Assembly: GCA_040766985.1 (NCBI GenBank)
Contig: JAXGPL010000004.1
Span: 77,649-141,648, forward strand
Source: JAXGPL01 sp040766985
Lineage (GTDB): Bacteria; Bacillota; Sulfobacillia; JAUYEG01
Direction of reading: 5' to 3'
Length of the DNA stretch: 64,000 bases
The translations under genes and the position numbers were made by a program. Shown here piece after piece: positions 8,622-16,829 of the stretch. A model generated the notes under the pieces. It searched no databases. It was given only the letters and a program-made list of their open reading frames with translations, and was not told the origin of the DNA. Numbering within the stretch: the first letter of the stretch is position 1; every line of letters starts with the position of its first letter.

Positions 8622-9774
8622 CGGACCGGACCTCCCGGGCTCAGAATCGATAGCTCGCCCGCCTCGCGCCCGTCAAGGCTGTAGACTCGCGGAACCCGAA
8701 GCGATATCTTGCCCAACAGCTGGCCTGTGCTGATGTCACCGCTGCGGCCAAGCTCAACCGCAGATACCGACTCGCCGCCCTGATCGCCGATCACGACAAC
8801 CTCGTCGCCGACCGCCGGCACAGGGCCGTCGCCGACCGCCACCATGGCGAAGTCCGTGCACAAGCCGATCAGCACCCGCGGGCATCCGCCGACGAGCACG
8901 TTCGCGCGGTCGCGCATCGCCGTATTGAAGACATCCGTCCAGCCCAGCGGGAGAAGGGCGATCATCGTCGGCCGGGTGAGCCGGAGGCGCATGCCGTATC
9001 CTACGTACCAGCCGGCGGGCAGCAACTTGACCTGCGCCACCCGGGTCCGATAGGACATCGCCGCGCGCAGGTCCAGCCCCTGCTTCGGCAGGTGCTGGAT
9101 GCCGTACAGCAGGGCGCCGATGCGGACCATGTCCAGGTGCATCCGCCGGTAACGGGCCGCCGCGATCGAGGCGGCGAGATGGCGCTTGGCCTCGGGGCGG
9201 ACCGCGAGGATGGGGCGGCAGAAGGCGTGGAATCGTTCCTCTTCGACGGCAGCCAGTTCCTCGGGGCCCTCCGGCGCGCTGAGATGGCCGCTGATGCCAA
9301 GCAACCGGGTCGATTCGGCGGCCGAAACAGCACGCGCCGCATCCTCAGCCTGCTCCGGGAGCAGCCCCATGCGGCCGATCCCGACGTCGACCTTGAGGTG
9401 GTAATCCAGAACGCGGCCCGACGCCCGCGCTGTCGAGTTCCAGGCCTCAAGGTGGCCGAGGTCGGGCAACACCGGAGTCAGGTCGTGGGCGATCAACGCC
9501 GCGTGCTGTGACGGCAGGGTGGCTCCCATAACCAGAACCCGCCCCGCGACGCCCGCCCGGCGCAACTGAATGCCTTCGTCGACCATCGCGACGGCAAGTC
9601 CTCGCATCCCGCCGCCGCAAGCGCCTTCGCGACCGGCACAGCTCCGTGCCCGTAGGCCTCGCTCTTGACCACGGCGACGAGGCGGGCGGGCGCGACGTGC
9701 CGGGCCACCTGCCGGTAATTGTGGAGCACGTTGTCAAGGTTGATCTCCATTCTGGTCACGATCTCGTCCCGCAC
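8618..9774 (-). pseudogene. alr: Alanine racemase, interrupted by one frameshift
   Basis: PLP-dependent alanine racemase makes D-Ala for peptidoglycan. The N-terminal piece (GTG 9774) reads RMEINLDNVLHNYRQ then AVVKSEAYGHG, which holds the PLP-binding Lys. The frame then breaks near 9600-9606, and the rest continues from GLAVAMVDEGIQLRRAG to the end, including DVGIGRMGLLP, HLDMVRIGALLYG and AGWYVGYGMRLR with the catalytic Tyr. A single 1-base loss within GATGCGAGGACTT restores the whole protein, so this is either a consensus error or a very recent mutation. It starts 20 bases after the aspartokinase-like stop and overlaps phzF by ATGA. A racemase in a methionine-regulated operon is unusual. 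Confidence 0.85.
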
Positions 9775-9793
9775 GCTGGCAGCACCTGCCGAT

Positions 9794-10972
9794 CTAGGAT
9801 GGCGTAACGTGTCCCGTTTCGGGGCCGGCCGGGGAAGGTCCTGGCACCGGCAGCAATGCGTGCAGAGCCGTCGTCGCCGCTTGAGCCTGATCGCCGGGCA
9901 CCCACACGCTATACACATCGCCCGCCTGGCAATAGGCCAGCGGGTGTACGCCGCGACCGGGCAGCGCGCCCCCGTACTCCGACCACGCCTTGGGCGGAGC
10001 CTGTCCTTCGTGCACGATGCTCAGCCGCGCTGCGGCACGGCCGCCCTCCGAGATCTGCGCGGCACCCCCGCCGGCAACGAAGATTTCCCCGCCCCCGTCC
10101 GGAGTCCATTCGTAAAGATTGCCCCGCGCACACCAACGCAGGCGCCCCTGGGCTACCGCCAACCCCAGAGGGCGGCCTCGTTCCGCGAGACAGGGCCATC
10201 CGGTGCCGCCGACGAGGGTGCCACGATCGGCGCCGCCGAGGCCCCTGACGTAGAGCGGAATGTCCGGCCGGCACCCCGCGATGCGGACGGCCTTGGGGTG
10301 GATGACCCTGGCGCCGAGTGCGGCCAGGCGCTCGCACGCCTGATAGCCCAGACGCGGGATGGTCCGCGCCTCCGGCACCAGCCGCGGGTCGGCAGTCATT
10401 ATGCCGGGGGTGTCGGTGTAGATCGCGATGAGCCGGGCATCCAGGGCGACACCGAGTACCGCGGCGCTGGTGTCGCTCCCGCCCCTGCCCAAGGTGGTCA
10501 CATCCCCTTGCGCCGTGCAGCCCTGGCTCCCTGCGACGACCGGTACCTCAGCGCGCCTTACCATGTCCAGCAGCGACTGCGCCCGGACCTCGGCAACTTC
10601 GGCGCCGGCCATGCAAGCCTCCCCCTTGGACCCAGGGGTGGTCAGTATCCCGGCCTGGCGGCCGTTCAGGCAAGTGGCCGGGACTCCGCGGGCCCGCAGG
10701 TGGGCTGCGACGACTGCGGCTGATAGAAGCTCACCGCACACGAACGCCGTAGCCAGTTCACGGGAGGCCGCCCCGGGGCACTCCGCCCGGACCATCTCCA
10801 GCAGTGTGTCGGTCGCGTAGGGCGCTCCTGCCCTGCCCATCGCCGAGACGACGGCGACGACGCTCCAACCGGCCGTACGCGCCGCGATAATGCGGTCCCC
10901 GGCGAGCCTGCGCGAAGCAGGGCTCTCCAGGCAGGTCCCTCCGAACTTCAAGACTGCAATGCGGCCGGTCAT
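9794..10972 (-). CDS. Aspartokinase-like amino acid kinase
   Basis: A 392-residue amino-acid kinase. It keeps the N-terminal phosphate loop as LKFGGTCLESPASR (canonical KFGGTS has Cys in place of Ser here) and VVAVVSAMGR. The strongly conserved aspartokinase core is also present: LGRGGSDTSAAVLGVALDA, IYTDTPGIMTADPR and GARVIHPKAV. The C-terminal ~130 residues do not show obvious paired ACT motifs and look divergent. Aspartokinase makes aspartyl phosphate, the first step toward aspartate semialdehyde, the acceptor of the DUF39 sulfurtransferase in the same operon. Its ATG overlaps the metF stop (ATGA). Likely a methionine-branch aspartokinase controlled by the SAM riboswitch; no aspartate-semialdehyde dehydrogenase is in the window. 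Confidence 0.85.
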   Translation of the reverse strand: MTGRIAVLKFGGTCLESPASRRLAGDRIIAARTAGWSVVAVVSAMGRAGAPYATDTLLEMVRAECPGAASRELATAFVCGELLSAAVVAAHLRARGVPATCLNGRQAGILTTPGSKGEACMAGAEVAEVRAQSLLDMVRRAEVPVVAGSQGCTAQGDVTTLGRGGSDTSAAVLGVALDARLIAIYTDTPGIMTADPRLVPEARTIPRLGYQACERLAALGARVIHPKAVRIAGCRPDIPLYVRGLGGADRGTLVGGTGWPCLAERGRPLGLAVAQGRLRWCARGNLYEWTPDGGGEIFVAGGGAAQISEGGRAAARLSIVHEGQAPPKAWSEYGGALPGRGVHPLAYCQAGDVYSVWVPGDQAQAATTALHALLPVPGPSPAGPETGHVTPS

Positions 10973-11856
10973 TCGACTGCGGCCAGCTCCCGGCCCGCTT
11001 CCCGCAGTCCGGCCACGACCGACGCCACCGCAAGCGCAGCCTCAGGGCTGCCCATCGGCATCACGTGAACGCCCTGTGCGAGGCCCGGCAGTTCACGGAC
11101 CAGTCTGCAGATCAGCCGGATGGCCTCCGCCTGGCCTCCGTTAATCACGGACCGCTCAAACCACGCCGGAACGGCCACGCCCGGGATCTTCGCGAGGACG
11201 TTGACCATTTGCTCTGCGCTGCGCGGTATCAGCACGCCGGCGATCAGCGGGATTCCGGCGGGCCGCAGGCGCTCCGCCAGGCGCGAGAAGGTTTCGATGT
11301 CGTAGACCGGCTGGGTCTGGACGAAGTTCGCGCCGAGATCCACCTTGGCCAAGACACGGTCGGCCTCGCGGTCCAGATCCCCGGCGTTAGGGTTGGCACC
11401 GACGCCGATGAAGAAACCCGTCGGCGCGTTGAGCTTCCGGCCGCTGACGTCGCGTTTTTCGTTGAGCGCGCACGCGATCCGGACCAGGCCCAGCGAGTCA
11501 ACTTCGTACACTCCGCGCGCGTTGGGGGGCGGGTCGCCGCTGAGGGCGAGGATGTTACGGACGCCCAGCGCTGCCGCCCCGAGCAACTCGGACTGGAGGC
11601 CGATGACGTTGCGGTCGCGGCAGGTCAGATGGAAGACGGTTTCCATGCCGAGGCGCTCGCCGATCATGTGCGCCAGGGCGATTGGGCTCATCCGCATATT
11701 CGCCCGCGGCGAATCGGTGACGTTTAGGGCGTCGATGTAGTCGCGGAGCGCCGCTGCCTTTTCCATCACGCCGGCTACGTCCGTCCCGCGAGGCGGGTCG
11801 AACTCGGCTGTCACAACAAAGCGGCCGTCCTGCAGGTGTTCAGCGAGCCGGCTCAT
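10969..11856 (-). CDS. metF: Methylenetetrahydrofolate reductase (MetF family)
   Basis: A TIM-barrel flavoprotein of about 295 residues that reduces 5,10-methylene-THF to 5-methyl-THF, the methyl donor for MetH. Visible signatures are VVTAEFDPPRGTDV with the catalytic-region Glu, NVTDSPRANMRMS, LALSGDPPP and FVQTQPVYDIE. ATG 11856 is chosen because GGGGAGGAA lies 5-6 bases upstream; an in-frame start at 11886 has no RBS. It overlaps the UPF0280 stop by 17 bases and the next gene by ATGA. Its position between homocysteine-making and other genes under one SAM-I switch fits methionine synthesis. No MetV-type partner is seen. Confidence 0.9.
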   Translation of the reverse strand: MSRLAEHLQDGRFVVTAEFDPPRGTDVAGVMEKAAALRDYIDALNVTDSPRANMRMSPIALAHMIGERLGMETVFHLTCRDRNVIGLQSELLGAAALGVRNILALSGDPPPNARGVYEVDSLGLVRIACALNEKRDVSGRKLNAPTGFFIGVGANPNAGDLDREADRVLAKVDLGANFVQTQPVYDIETFSRLAERLRPAGIPLIAGVLIPRSAEQMVNVLAKIPGVAVPAWFERSVINGGQAEAIRLICRLVRELPGLAQGVHVMPMGSPEAALAVASVVAGLREAGRELAAVE

Positions 11857-12634
11857 GCCTGTTCCTCCCCTTCCTATTGACGACATTGGGGTGAGTGCCC
11901 CCGGTTTCCACGAGCCTGATGGCGCCCCAAGCGCCGAGGCGCTCGCCAGCGATCAGCACGCACCCGCGAAGGCCCGGAATGGATGCGGCAAGGTCAAGCG
12001 CCGCCGGGATGTCCGCGGGGGAACGGACAAGATTGCCGAGGGCGGTCGCCGCGGCGTCGGCGAGAGCGGCATCGCGGGCAATCGCGACCGCGGCGTCGGC
12101 TCGCCCAAAGCTCAGAGAGTGGCCCAGTTTGCCGGATGAGGTCGAGACACCCGCCGGCGAATCGGCCGCGGTGATTTCAATGGCCGTGCGCCAGCTGTAA
12201 GGCGAATCCCCGGCCCAAATCGCGACGAGGCGCGGCGACCTGGTCGCAAGGAAGATGTCGCCTCCGTTCTCGACAATCACCTCGTCGCTGACCGCTAGCA
12301 GGTCACGCCCGACCGCCTGCGCGATGGCACCGGCAACGGCGGCCATTGGCCCGACTCCAGCGGCCTCGCCCGCCGCGATCATCGCCGCTACCACCGGCGG
12401 CGCACCGGGGAGGGGCAACAGGGGCTTAAGCGCCCGCAGGAAGCCCGGGTCGCGGTCGATGTAGGCTTCGAGCTGGCTCCGGTGAACCATGAGCCGCCCT
12501 CTGGCGACATTGCTCACGTCGCGCCGCGCAAACACGATGAGGTCGGACTCGCGGATCCTGACCCTGCACCCGATCAGGCGGCGGGGTGACATGTGGTTGC
12601 GGTAGAAGCGCGGTTCGGCCTCAGAAACGCCCAT
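11840..12634 (-). CDS. UPF0280 (COG2122) protein, homocysteine-biosynthesis accessory
   Basis: A ~264-residue protein starting at ATG 12634 behind GGTGGAGG. It shows the UPF0280 pattern: MVHRSQLEAYIDRDPGFL near the N-terminus, APPVVAAMIAAGEAAGVGPMAAVAGAIA, then VIVENGGDIFLATRSP. The family is distantly related to ApbE. In methanogens, COG2122 proteins were found by genetics and co-occurrence to act with the DUF39 protein and its ferredoxin partner in making homocysteine from aspartate semialdehyde. Here all three are adjacent and overlapping, which supports the same role. It overlaps the ferredoxin by 14 bases. The family is well recognised; its biochemical step is not settled. Confidence 0.88.
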   Translation of the reverse strand: MGVSEAEPRFYRNHMSPRRLIGCRVRIRESDLIVFARRDVSNVARGRLMVHRSQLEAYIDRDPGFLRALKPLLPLPGAPPVVAAMIAAGEAAGVGPMAAVAGAIAQAVGRDLLAVSDEVIVENGGDIFLATRSPRLVAIWAGDSPYSWRTAIEITAADSPAGVSTSSGKLGHSLSFGRADAAVAIARDAALADAAATALGNLVRSPADIPAALDLAASIPGLRGCVLIAGERLGAWGAIRLVETGGTHPNVVNRKGRNRHEPAR

Positions 12635-12902
12635 TGCCGATCGCCTCCACCGGGCACGCCTCAAGACAGCGGCCGCAACCGTTGCAGCGCTCGCGTGCGA
12701 GTTCGAGCTCCCAGGTTCGCTCGTTCATGCTCAAAGCTCCGCCCCCGCACACTCCCGTACAGAGCCCACAGTCCACGCAGAGCGCAAAGTCGACCGTAAT
12801 CCCGGCTCCGCTCCCTTGCGGCGCCTGGCGGGTGAAGCGACGGGCGAACCGGCGGAACACGCGCGTCCGCCCGCGCCGGGCTAAGGCGTAAGCGGACCTC
12901 AT
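12621..12902 (-). CDS. Two-cluster 4Fe-4S ferredoxin-like protein, partner of the DUF39 sulfurtransferase
   Basis: A 93-residue protein starting at ATG 12902, which overlaps the DUF39 stop by ATGA. After a basic N-terminal segment (RRGRTRVFRRFARRF) it carries two ferredoxin motifs, CVDCGLCTGVC and CNGCGRCLEACPVEAIG, for two 4Fe-4S clusters. The archaeal counterpart of this gene pair (MA1821/MA1822 type) has a NIL domain before the ferredoxin; here only ~40 residues precede the clusters, so a full NIL domain is not evident. Likely supplies electrons or sulfur relay to the sulfurtransferase. The ferredoxin identity is certain; the partnership is inferred from context. Confidence 0.88.
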   Translation of the reverse strand: MRSAYALARRGRTRVFRRFARRFTRQAPQGSGAGITVDFALCVDCGLCTGVCGGGALSMNERTWELELARERCNGCGRCLEACPVEAIGNGRF

Positions 12903-14092
12903 GAGGCTCCCTCCCTGCGTTGCCGCGCAGGCGCGGTGTCGTCGGCCGTGAGTTCTTTGACGGCGCGCTCGGACGGCAGAACCTCCACCGGCCTCGTCAG
13001 CGAAAAGGCCCCCGAGTTCAGCCAATCGCGCAGGATCGAGGCGATTTCGCGCGCCCTGTTAAGACTCGAGATCGGGGCGCTGCGAACCTTCCGGCCCTGC
13101 AGGACGACGGCTCCGGAACGGAGTTCGCTGTAACTGACGCGGCCCAGGCTGGGGCGCGAGCGCGCCGGTACGGAGTAGTCGTAGACCTCTGTGAAGATGC
13201 GGTCGTTGGAGACGGTGACGTATTCCAGCATCTCCTCGTCAAGCACCGGTACCGGGACTCCGACGCCGACGAACAGCGTCGTTCCATACCCTCGGAAATG
13301 GGCTGCCCGCAGAAAGCGGCTCGACATCCCCCGCAAGTCGCCGACCAGGGCCAGAGCGCCCGCGCCGCCGATGGGCACGCCGTCCAGGGTGCGCTTCTGG
13401 CAGGGGTTGTGCTGGGTGCCCTCCCACGCCACGTAGCCGACCCCACCGCCGAGGAAGACCCGGGTGCCGATGCCGATGGTGCGGTAGTAGGGGTCGTTGA
13501 GCAGCGGGCTCAGTTCCCCCGCGCTGCTGTAGGTGACGTTGCCAAGACCTGGTTCGAGGGTGCCCATGTAGGTATGCAGAACGCGGGCCGAAGTATTTGC
13601 CGCCGCCGGGTAGTTTTGGTAGCAGTTGCGGGGGTTGAAGAGGTAGGCCTGGTTCAGGTCGTCCAGGCGCACCTCGGCATGCACCTCGCGCTGGGGATAG
13701 CAGTCCGTCCCCGGTGATAGCGCCGCAAGATGAACGGCCTTGCCGTCAACCAGGTCCTGAATCACGTGAGCGCCACCATAGGCCGGTCCGCGGTCCAGCG
13801 ACGGCTCCGTGGCGCCGACGTAGCAGTCTACCGCCGCGATACCGGCGTATGCGGGGACGTTATTGAGGAGCACGTGCGACATTCGAATCGGCGGGTCACT
13901 GTGTCCGAAGTTGAGGAAGGCGCCGCTGGAACACATGGGCGAGAAGGTGGCGGTTGTGACGACATCCACCTTGCGCGCGGCCTGGCGCACCCCAATATCC
14001 CTGGCGATGTCGACGATCTCCTCAGCGGTGACGACCACGGCCGTGCCGGTCTTGAGCCTTGCGTTGATTTCCTCGTAGGTCCGGCAGAACAT
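12899..14092 (-). CDS. L-aspartate semialdehyde sulfurtransferase (DUF39, homocysteine biosynthesis)
   Basis: A 397-residue DUF39/HcyBio protein with RBS AAAGGAGGAG before ATG 14092. Characteristic segments are TATFSPMCSSGAFLNFGH (with a Cys pair region), GGGVGYVAWEGTQHNPCQ and GGAGALALVGDLRGMSSRF. Members convert aspartate semialdehyde plus a sulfur donor to homocysteine in anaerobes lacking the O-acylhomoserine route. The CBS domains found at the C-terminus of some homologues are not evident here. It is the first gene after the SAM-I riboswitch at 14174-14280, so it is probably repressed when SAM is plentiful, consistent with a methionine-synthesis role. Followed with overlaps by ferredoxin, UPF0280, metF, aspartokinase-like, alr and phzF. 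Confidence 0.9.
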   Translation of the reverse strand: MFCRTYEEINARLKTGTAVVVTAEEIVDIARDIGVRQAARKVDVVTTATFSPMCSSGAFLNFGHSDPPIRMSHVLLNNVPAYAGIAAVDCYVGATEPSLDRGPAYGGAHVIQDLVDGKAVHLAALSPGTDCYPQREVHAEVRLDDLNQAYLFNPRNCYQNYPAAANTSARVLHTYMGTLEPGLGNVTYSSAGELSPLLNDPYYRTIGIGTRVFLGGGVGYVAWEGTQHNPCQKRTLDGVPIGGAGALALVGDLRGMSSRFLRAAHFRGYGTTLFVGVGVPVPVLDEEMLEYVTVSNDRIFTEVYDYSVPARSRPSLGRVSYSELRSGAVVLQGRKVRSAPISSLNRAREIASILRDWLNSGAFSLTRPVEVLPSERAVKELTADDTAPARQRREGAS

Positions 14093-14140
14093 CGGTACTC
14101 CTCCTTTGTCCGCCGACAGCCCCGCCAGACCTGGCTAAAC

Positions 14141-14175
14141 AAAAAACCCCTTCCTGGCAAGGGAAGAGGTCTACT
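14141..14175 (-). terminator. SAM-riboswitch expression-platform terminator
   Basis: Reading the minus strand, a short stem (CCCTT...AAGGG, alternatively CTTCC...GGAAG) lies directly after the aptamer and is followed by GTTTTTT, about 50 bases before the DUF39 start. This is the expected terminator of an OFF-type S-box leader. Confidence 0.7.
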
Positions 14176-14280
14176 CTTATCTGCCAGGGGCGATCGGCCT
14201 CTGCTGGAATTGGCACCTTCGGCATTGCTGCCGGGTTGCCGGGCTTCATCGGGCCAGTCCCTCCGCCGCTCTGGATAAGA
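14174..14280 (-). promoter_or_regulatory. SAM-I (S-box) riboswitch controlling the DUF39 operon
   Basis: On the minus strand the leader begins CTTATCCAGAG, continues GGAGGGACTGGCCC and GATGAAGCCCGGCAACC, and closes with TGGTGCCAATTCC-like sequence, CAGAGG and CAGATAAGAG. These are the hallmark conserved elements of the S-box aptamer, including the P1 pair CTTATC/GATAAG. A terminator follows before the coding region. Known logic: SAM binding stabilises the aptamer and allows termination. Confidence 0.95.
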
Positions 14281-14303
14281 AAAGCGATATTCAGTTGACT
14301 GAG

Positions 14304-14333
14304 ACTATATCGCACCCCTCCGGGGCGCGTCAA
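14304..14333 (-). promoter_or_regulatory. SigmaA-type promoter for the DUF39 operon
   Basis: On the minus strand TTGACG (14333-14328) and TATAGT (14309-14304) are separated by 18 bases, placing transcription start just before the SAM-I aptamer. Confidence 0.75.
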
Positions 14334-14388
14334 CCGCTGGATCGGGGCTGATGGAGGCCCGGCGGCAGTGCCCGGTTACGCCCGTAAT

Positions 14389-16824
14389 CTACAGGCGGCC
14401 CTTCCGCACGGCCGCCAGTTCGCTGATCCTGCGGACGCCGCCCACCGCGTCGGCCGCATATGCCGCCCCGATTGAATCGGCGTAATCCTCCGTGACCACT
14501 GCCCCGCCGACGATCACCGGGATGGTTGACCCCACCTCACGGAGCAGATCAGTCACTTTGCCCATCTCCGGCATTGTCGTGGTCATCAGGGCGCTTAGCC
14601 CGACGACGTCAACGCCCCCTGCGGCGGCACGGCGGGCGATGTGCTCGGCGGGGACGTCGCGACCGAGATCGAGCACCTCGAAGCCGTGGCTCCGGAGAAG
14701 CAGCGCGAGAATGTTCTTGCCGATGTCGTGCATGTCTCCGCGGACCGTCGCCAGCAGCACAGTACCCCGACCTTCGCCGCCTTCCTCCGCCAGCAGGCGG
14801 CCTTCGAGCGCAGCAAAGACGACTTGGGCCGCTTCCGCTGCCATCAGCAATTGCGGCAGGAATGCCCGGTGCGCCTCGTAGTCGCGGCCGATTTCCTCAA
14901 GCGCCGGAACGACCAGCCGGTTGACGACGTCGATCGCCGGCCATCCGCCTGCTACCACAAGCTCCGCGAAGCGTCGCGCCGCGATGCGGTCACCCGTTTG
15001 GACGGCATGGCTCAGTGCGATCGGCGGCTCCAGGGGGGCTTGTGTGTCCTCGCCTGCCGGTCCTCGTTGGGCCCCGGCCCGAGTCGCCCCCACGAACCGG
15101 AGCGCCCCCACATCTCTTCCCGTCAAGACGTCTCCGGCCCGGACGGCCGCGATCACCGCCGGTAGCGGGTTGACGATTGCCAGGTCGAGCCCGTTTGCCT
15201 GGGCCATGGCCAAGAACGCGGTGTTCAACTCCTCGCGTCTGGGCAGGCCGTGCGACACGTTGCTGACCCCGAGAACCGTGGCCACCCCAAACCTTTCCTT
15301 TACGTCACGGATCGTCGCCAGCGTTTCCAGCCCGGGCGTTCCGCGCATACCCGCCGTAAGGGTGAGCCCATCGATGTAAAGGTCGGCGAGGGGCAGTCCG
15401 GCGGCCCTGGCCGCTGTTACGAGCCTTTCGACGGGCAGGAGGCGCTCCGCCGCCCACTCCGGTACGCCGCCCTCGTCGAGCGGAAGGCCGATTACGGCCG
15501 CGCCGTAGCGGACAGCGAGGCCGAAGACGGCTTCCATGACCCCTGGCTCGGCTGTCGTCGAGTTGATCAGCGGCTTGCCACGGATGACCTGCAGAGCAGC
15601 CTCCATCGCCGCAAGGTCGCGCGTATCGACCGAAAGGGGAACAGAACACGCGTGCTGGACTGCCTGTACCGCCCCGACCATCAGCTGTTCCTCGGAAACC
15701 CCCGCTACGCGGTACCCAACGTTGACGTCCACGAGGTCTGCCCCGGCCTCTTCCTGGGCACGTGCCTCGGCGGCGAGCATCCCCCAGTCGCCCGCGCGAA
15801 GTGCCTGCTGTAGGTCGGGACGGCGGGATGGGTTGATCCGCTCGCCGATGACCCGCGTCGGTTGCCCGCGCCCCACGGCAACCGTGCAGCTAGCGCTCGC
15901 GAGAATGCCCACATCTGGAGGGGGCGCCGGGGCAAGCGGAGTCAAACCACGCAGGCGGCCGGCGATGTGGCGCAGGTGTTCCGGGGTCGAGCCGCAGCAG
16001 CCGCCGATCACGCAGGCACCGCTGGCAACGAACTCGCCCGCCCAGCGCGCGAACTCTTCCGGGCCGAGGCGGTACTCGGTCTCGCCTCCGGCTCCTTTCG
16101 GCAGCCCGGCATTGGGCTTTACGATCAACGGCCGGTCGCTGACTTCATGCATTAGGCGGATGATTTCCGCCGCGTCCTCCGGCCCGGTCCCGCAGTTGGT
16201 GCCGATCACGTCGGCTCCGGCCGCGGCTAGAATGGCGGCGGCGGTGGCCGGGTCGGTGCCCGTCAGAGTCCTCAGACCGCGGTCGAAGGTCTCGGAAACC
16301 ATCACCGGAAGGTCCGGCGCGGCCGTCCGCGCCGCAATCAATGCCAGCTTGGCCTCGAGAACGTCGGTCATGGTCTCGATGTTCAGCAGATCGACGCCCG
16401 CGGCGGCCAAAGCCTCGGCCTGCTCCAGGAAAGCCGCATAGGCATCCGCCGCCGGCAGTTCGCCGAACGGCTCGAGAAGGGTGCCGGTCGGACCGATACA
16501 GCCTGCCACGAACGTGCCCGTGCCAGCTGCCGCGGCGCGGGCGGCCTGGACGCCAGCATGGGCGACTGCCGCCACGCAAGGGTCCATGCCGAACAGGCCG
16601 AGCTTGATACGGTTGCCCCCGAAGGTGTTGGTCTGAATGATCTGCGCCCCGGCGTCCACATAGCGGCGGTGAACCGCTTCGACGGAGTCACGTCCGTGCA
16701 GGTTGAGCCACTCGGGGCACTGGCCGCCAAGGCCTGCCTCGCGCAGCAAGAGGGTGCCCACCGCGCCGTCGAAGACCAGAATCTCACGGGCCAGAAGGTT
16801 GCGAAAAGCAGCACGCTCCAACAT
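14389..16824 (-). CDS. metH: Cobalamin-dependent methionine synthase without reactivation domain
   Basis: About 811 residues; transfers methyl from methyl-THF via B12 to homocysteine. Domain order: homocysteine-binding barrel (~1-300, with GTNCGTGPED and the zinc-ligand Cys pair in IGGCCGSTPEHL); pterin-binding barrel (~325-590, with VIGERINPSRR and DVNVGYR); cap and B12 domain (~615-811) with the DxHxxG motif in VRGDMHDIGKNI. The C-terminal SAM-binding activation domain is missing and is supplied by the gene immediately upstream (16830-17531). ATG 16824 has AAAGGAGTG upstream and begins 5 bases after the previous stop; the longer in-frame start has no RBS. Second gene of the second SAM-I riboswitch transcript. 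Confidence 0.95.
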   Translation of the reverse strand: MLERAAFRNLLAREILVFDGAVGTLLLREAGLGGQCPEWLNLHGRDSVEAVHRRYVDAGAQIIQTNTFGGNRIKLGLFGMDPCVAAVAHAGVQAARAAAAGTGTFVAGCIGPTGTLLEPFGELPAADAYAAFLEQAEALAAAGVDLLNIETMTDVLEAKLALIAARTAAPDLPVMVSETFDRGLRTLTGTDPATAAAILAAAGADVIGTNCGTGPEDAAEIIRLMHEVSDRPLIVKPNAGLPKGAGGETEYRLGPEEFARWAGEFVASGACVIGGCCGSTPEHLRHIAGRLRGLTPLAPAPPPDVGILASASCTVAVGRGQPTRVIGERINPSRRPDLQQALRAGDWGMLAAEARAQEEAGADLVDVNVGYRVAGVSEEQLMVGAVQAVQHACSVPLSVDTRDLAAMEAALQVIRGKPLINSTTAEPGVMEAVFGLAVRYGAAVIGLPLDEGGVPEWAAERLLPVERLVTAARAAGLPLADLYIDGLTLTAGMRGTPGLETLATIRDVKERFGVATVLGVSNVSHGLPRREELNTAFLAMAQANGLDLAIVNPLPAVIAAVRAGDVLTGRDVGALRFVGATRAGAQRGPAGEDTQAPLEPPIALSHAVQTGDRIAARRFAELVVAGGWPAIDVVNRLVVPALEEIGRDYEAHRAFLPQLLMAAEAAQVVFAALEGRLLAEEGGEGRGTVLLATVRGDMHDIGKNILALLLRSHGFEVLDLGRDVPAEHIARRAAAGGVDVVGLSALMTTTMPEMGKVTDLLREVGSTIPVIVGGAVVTEDYADSIGAAYAADAVGGVRRISELAAVRKGRL

Positions 16825-16829
16825 TCCGT

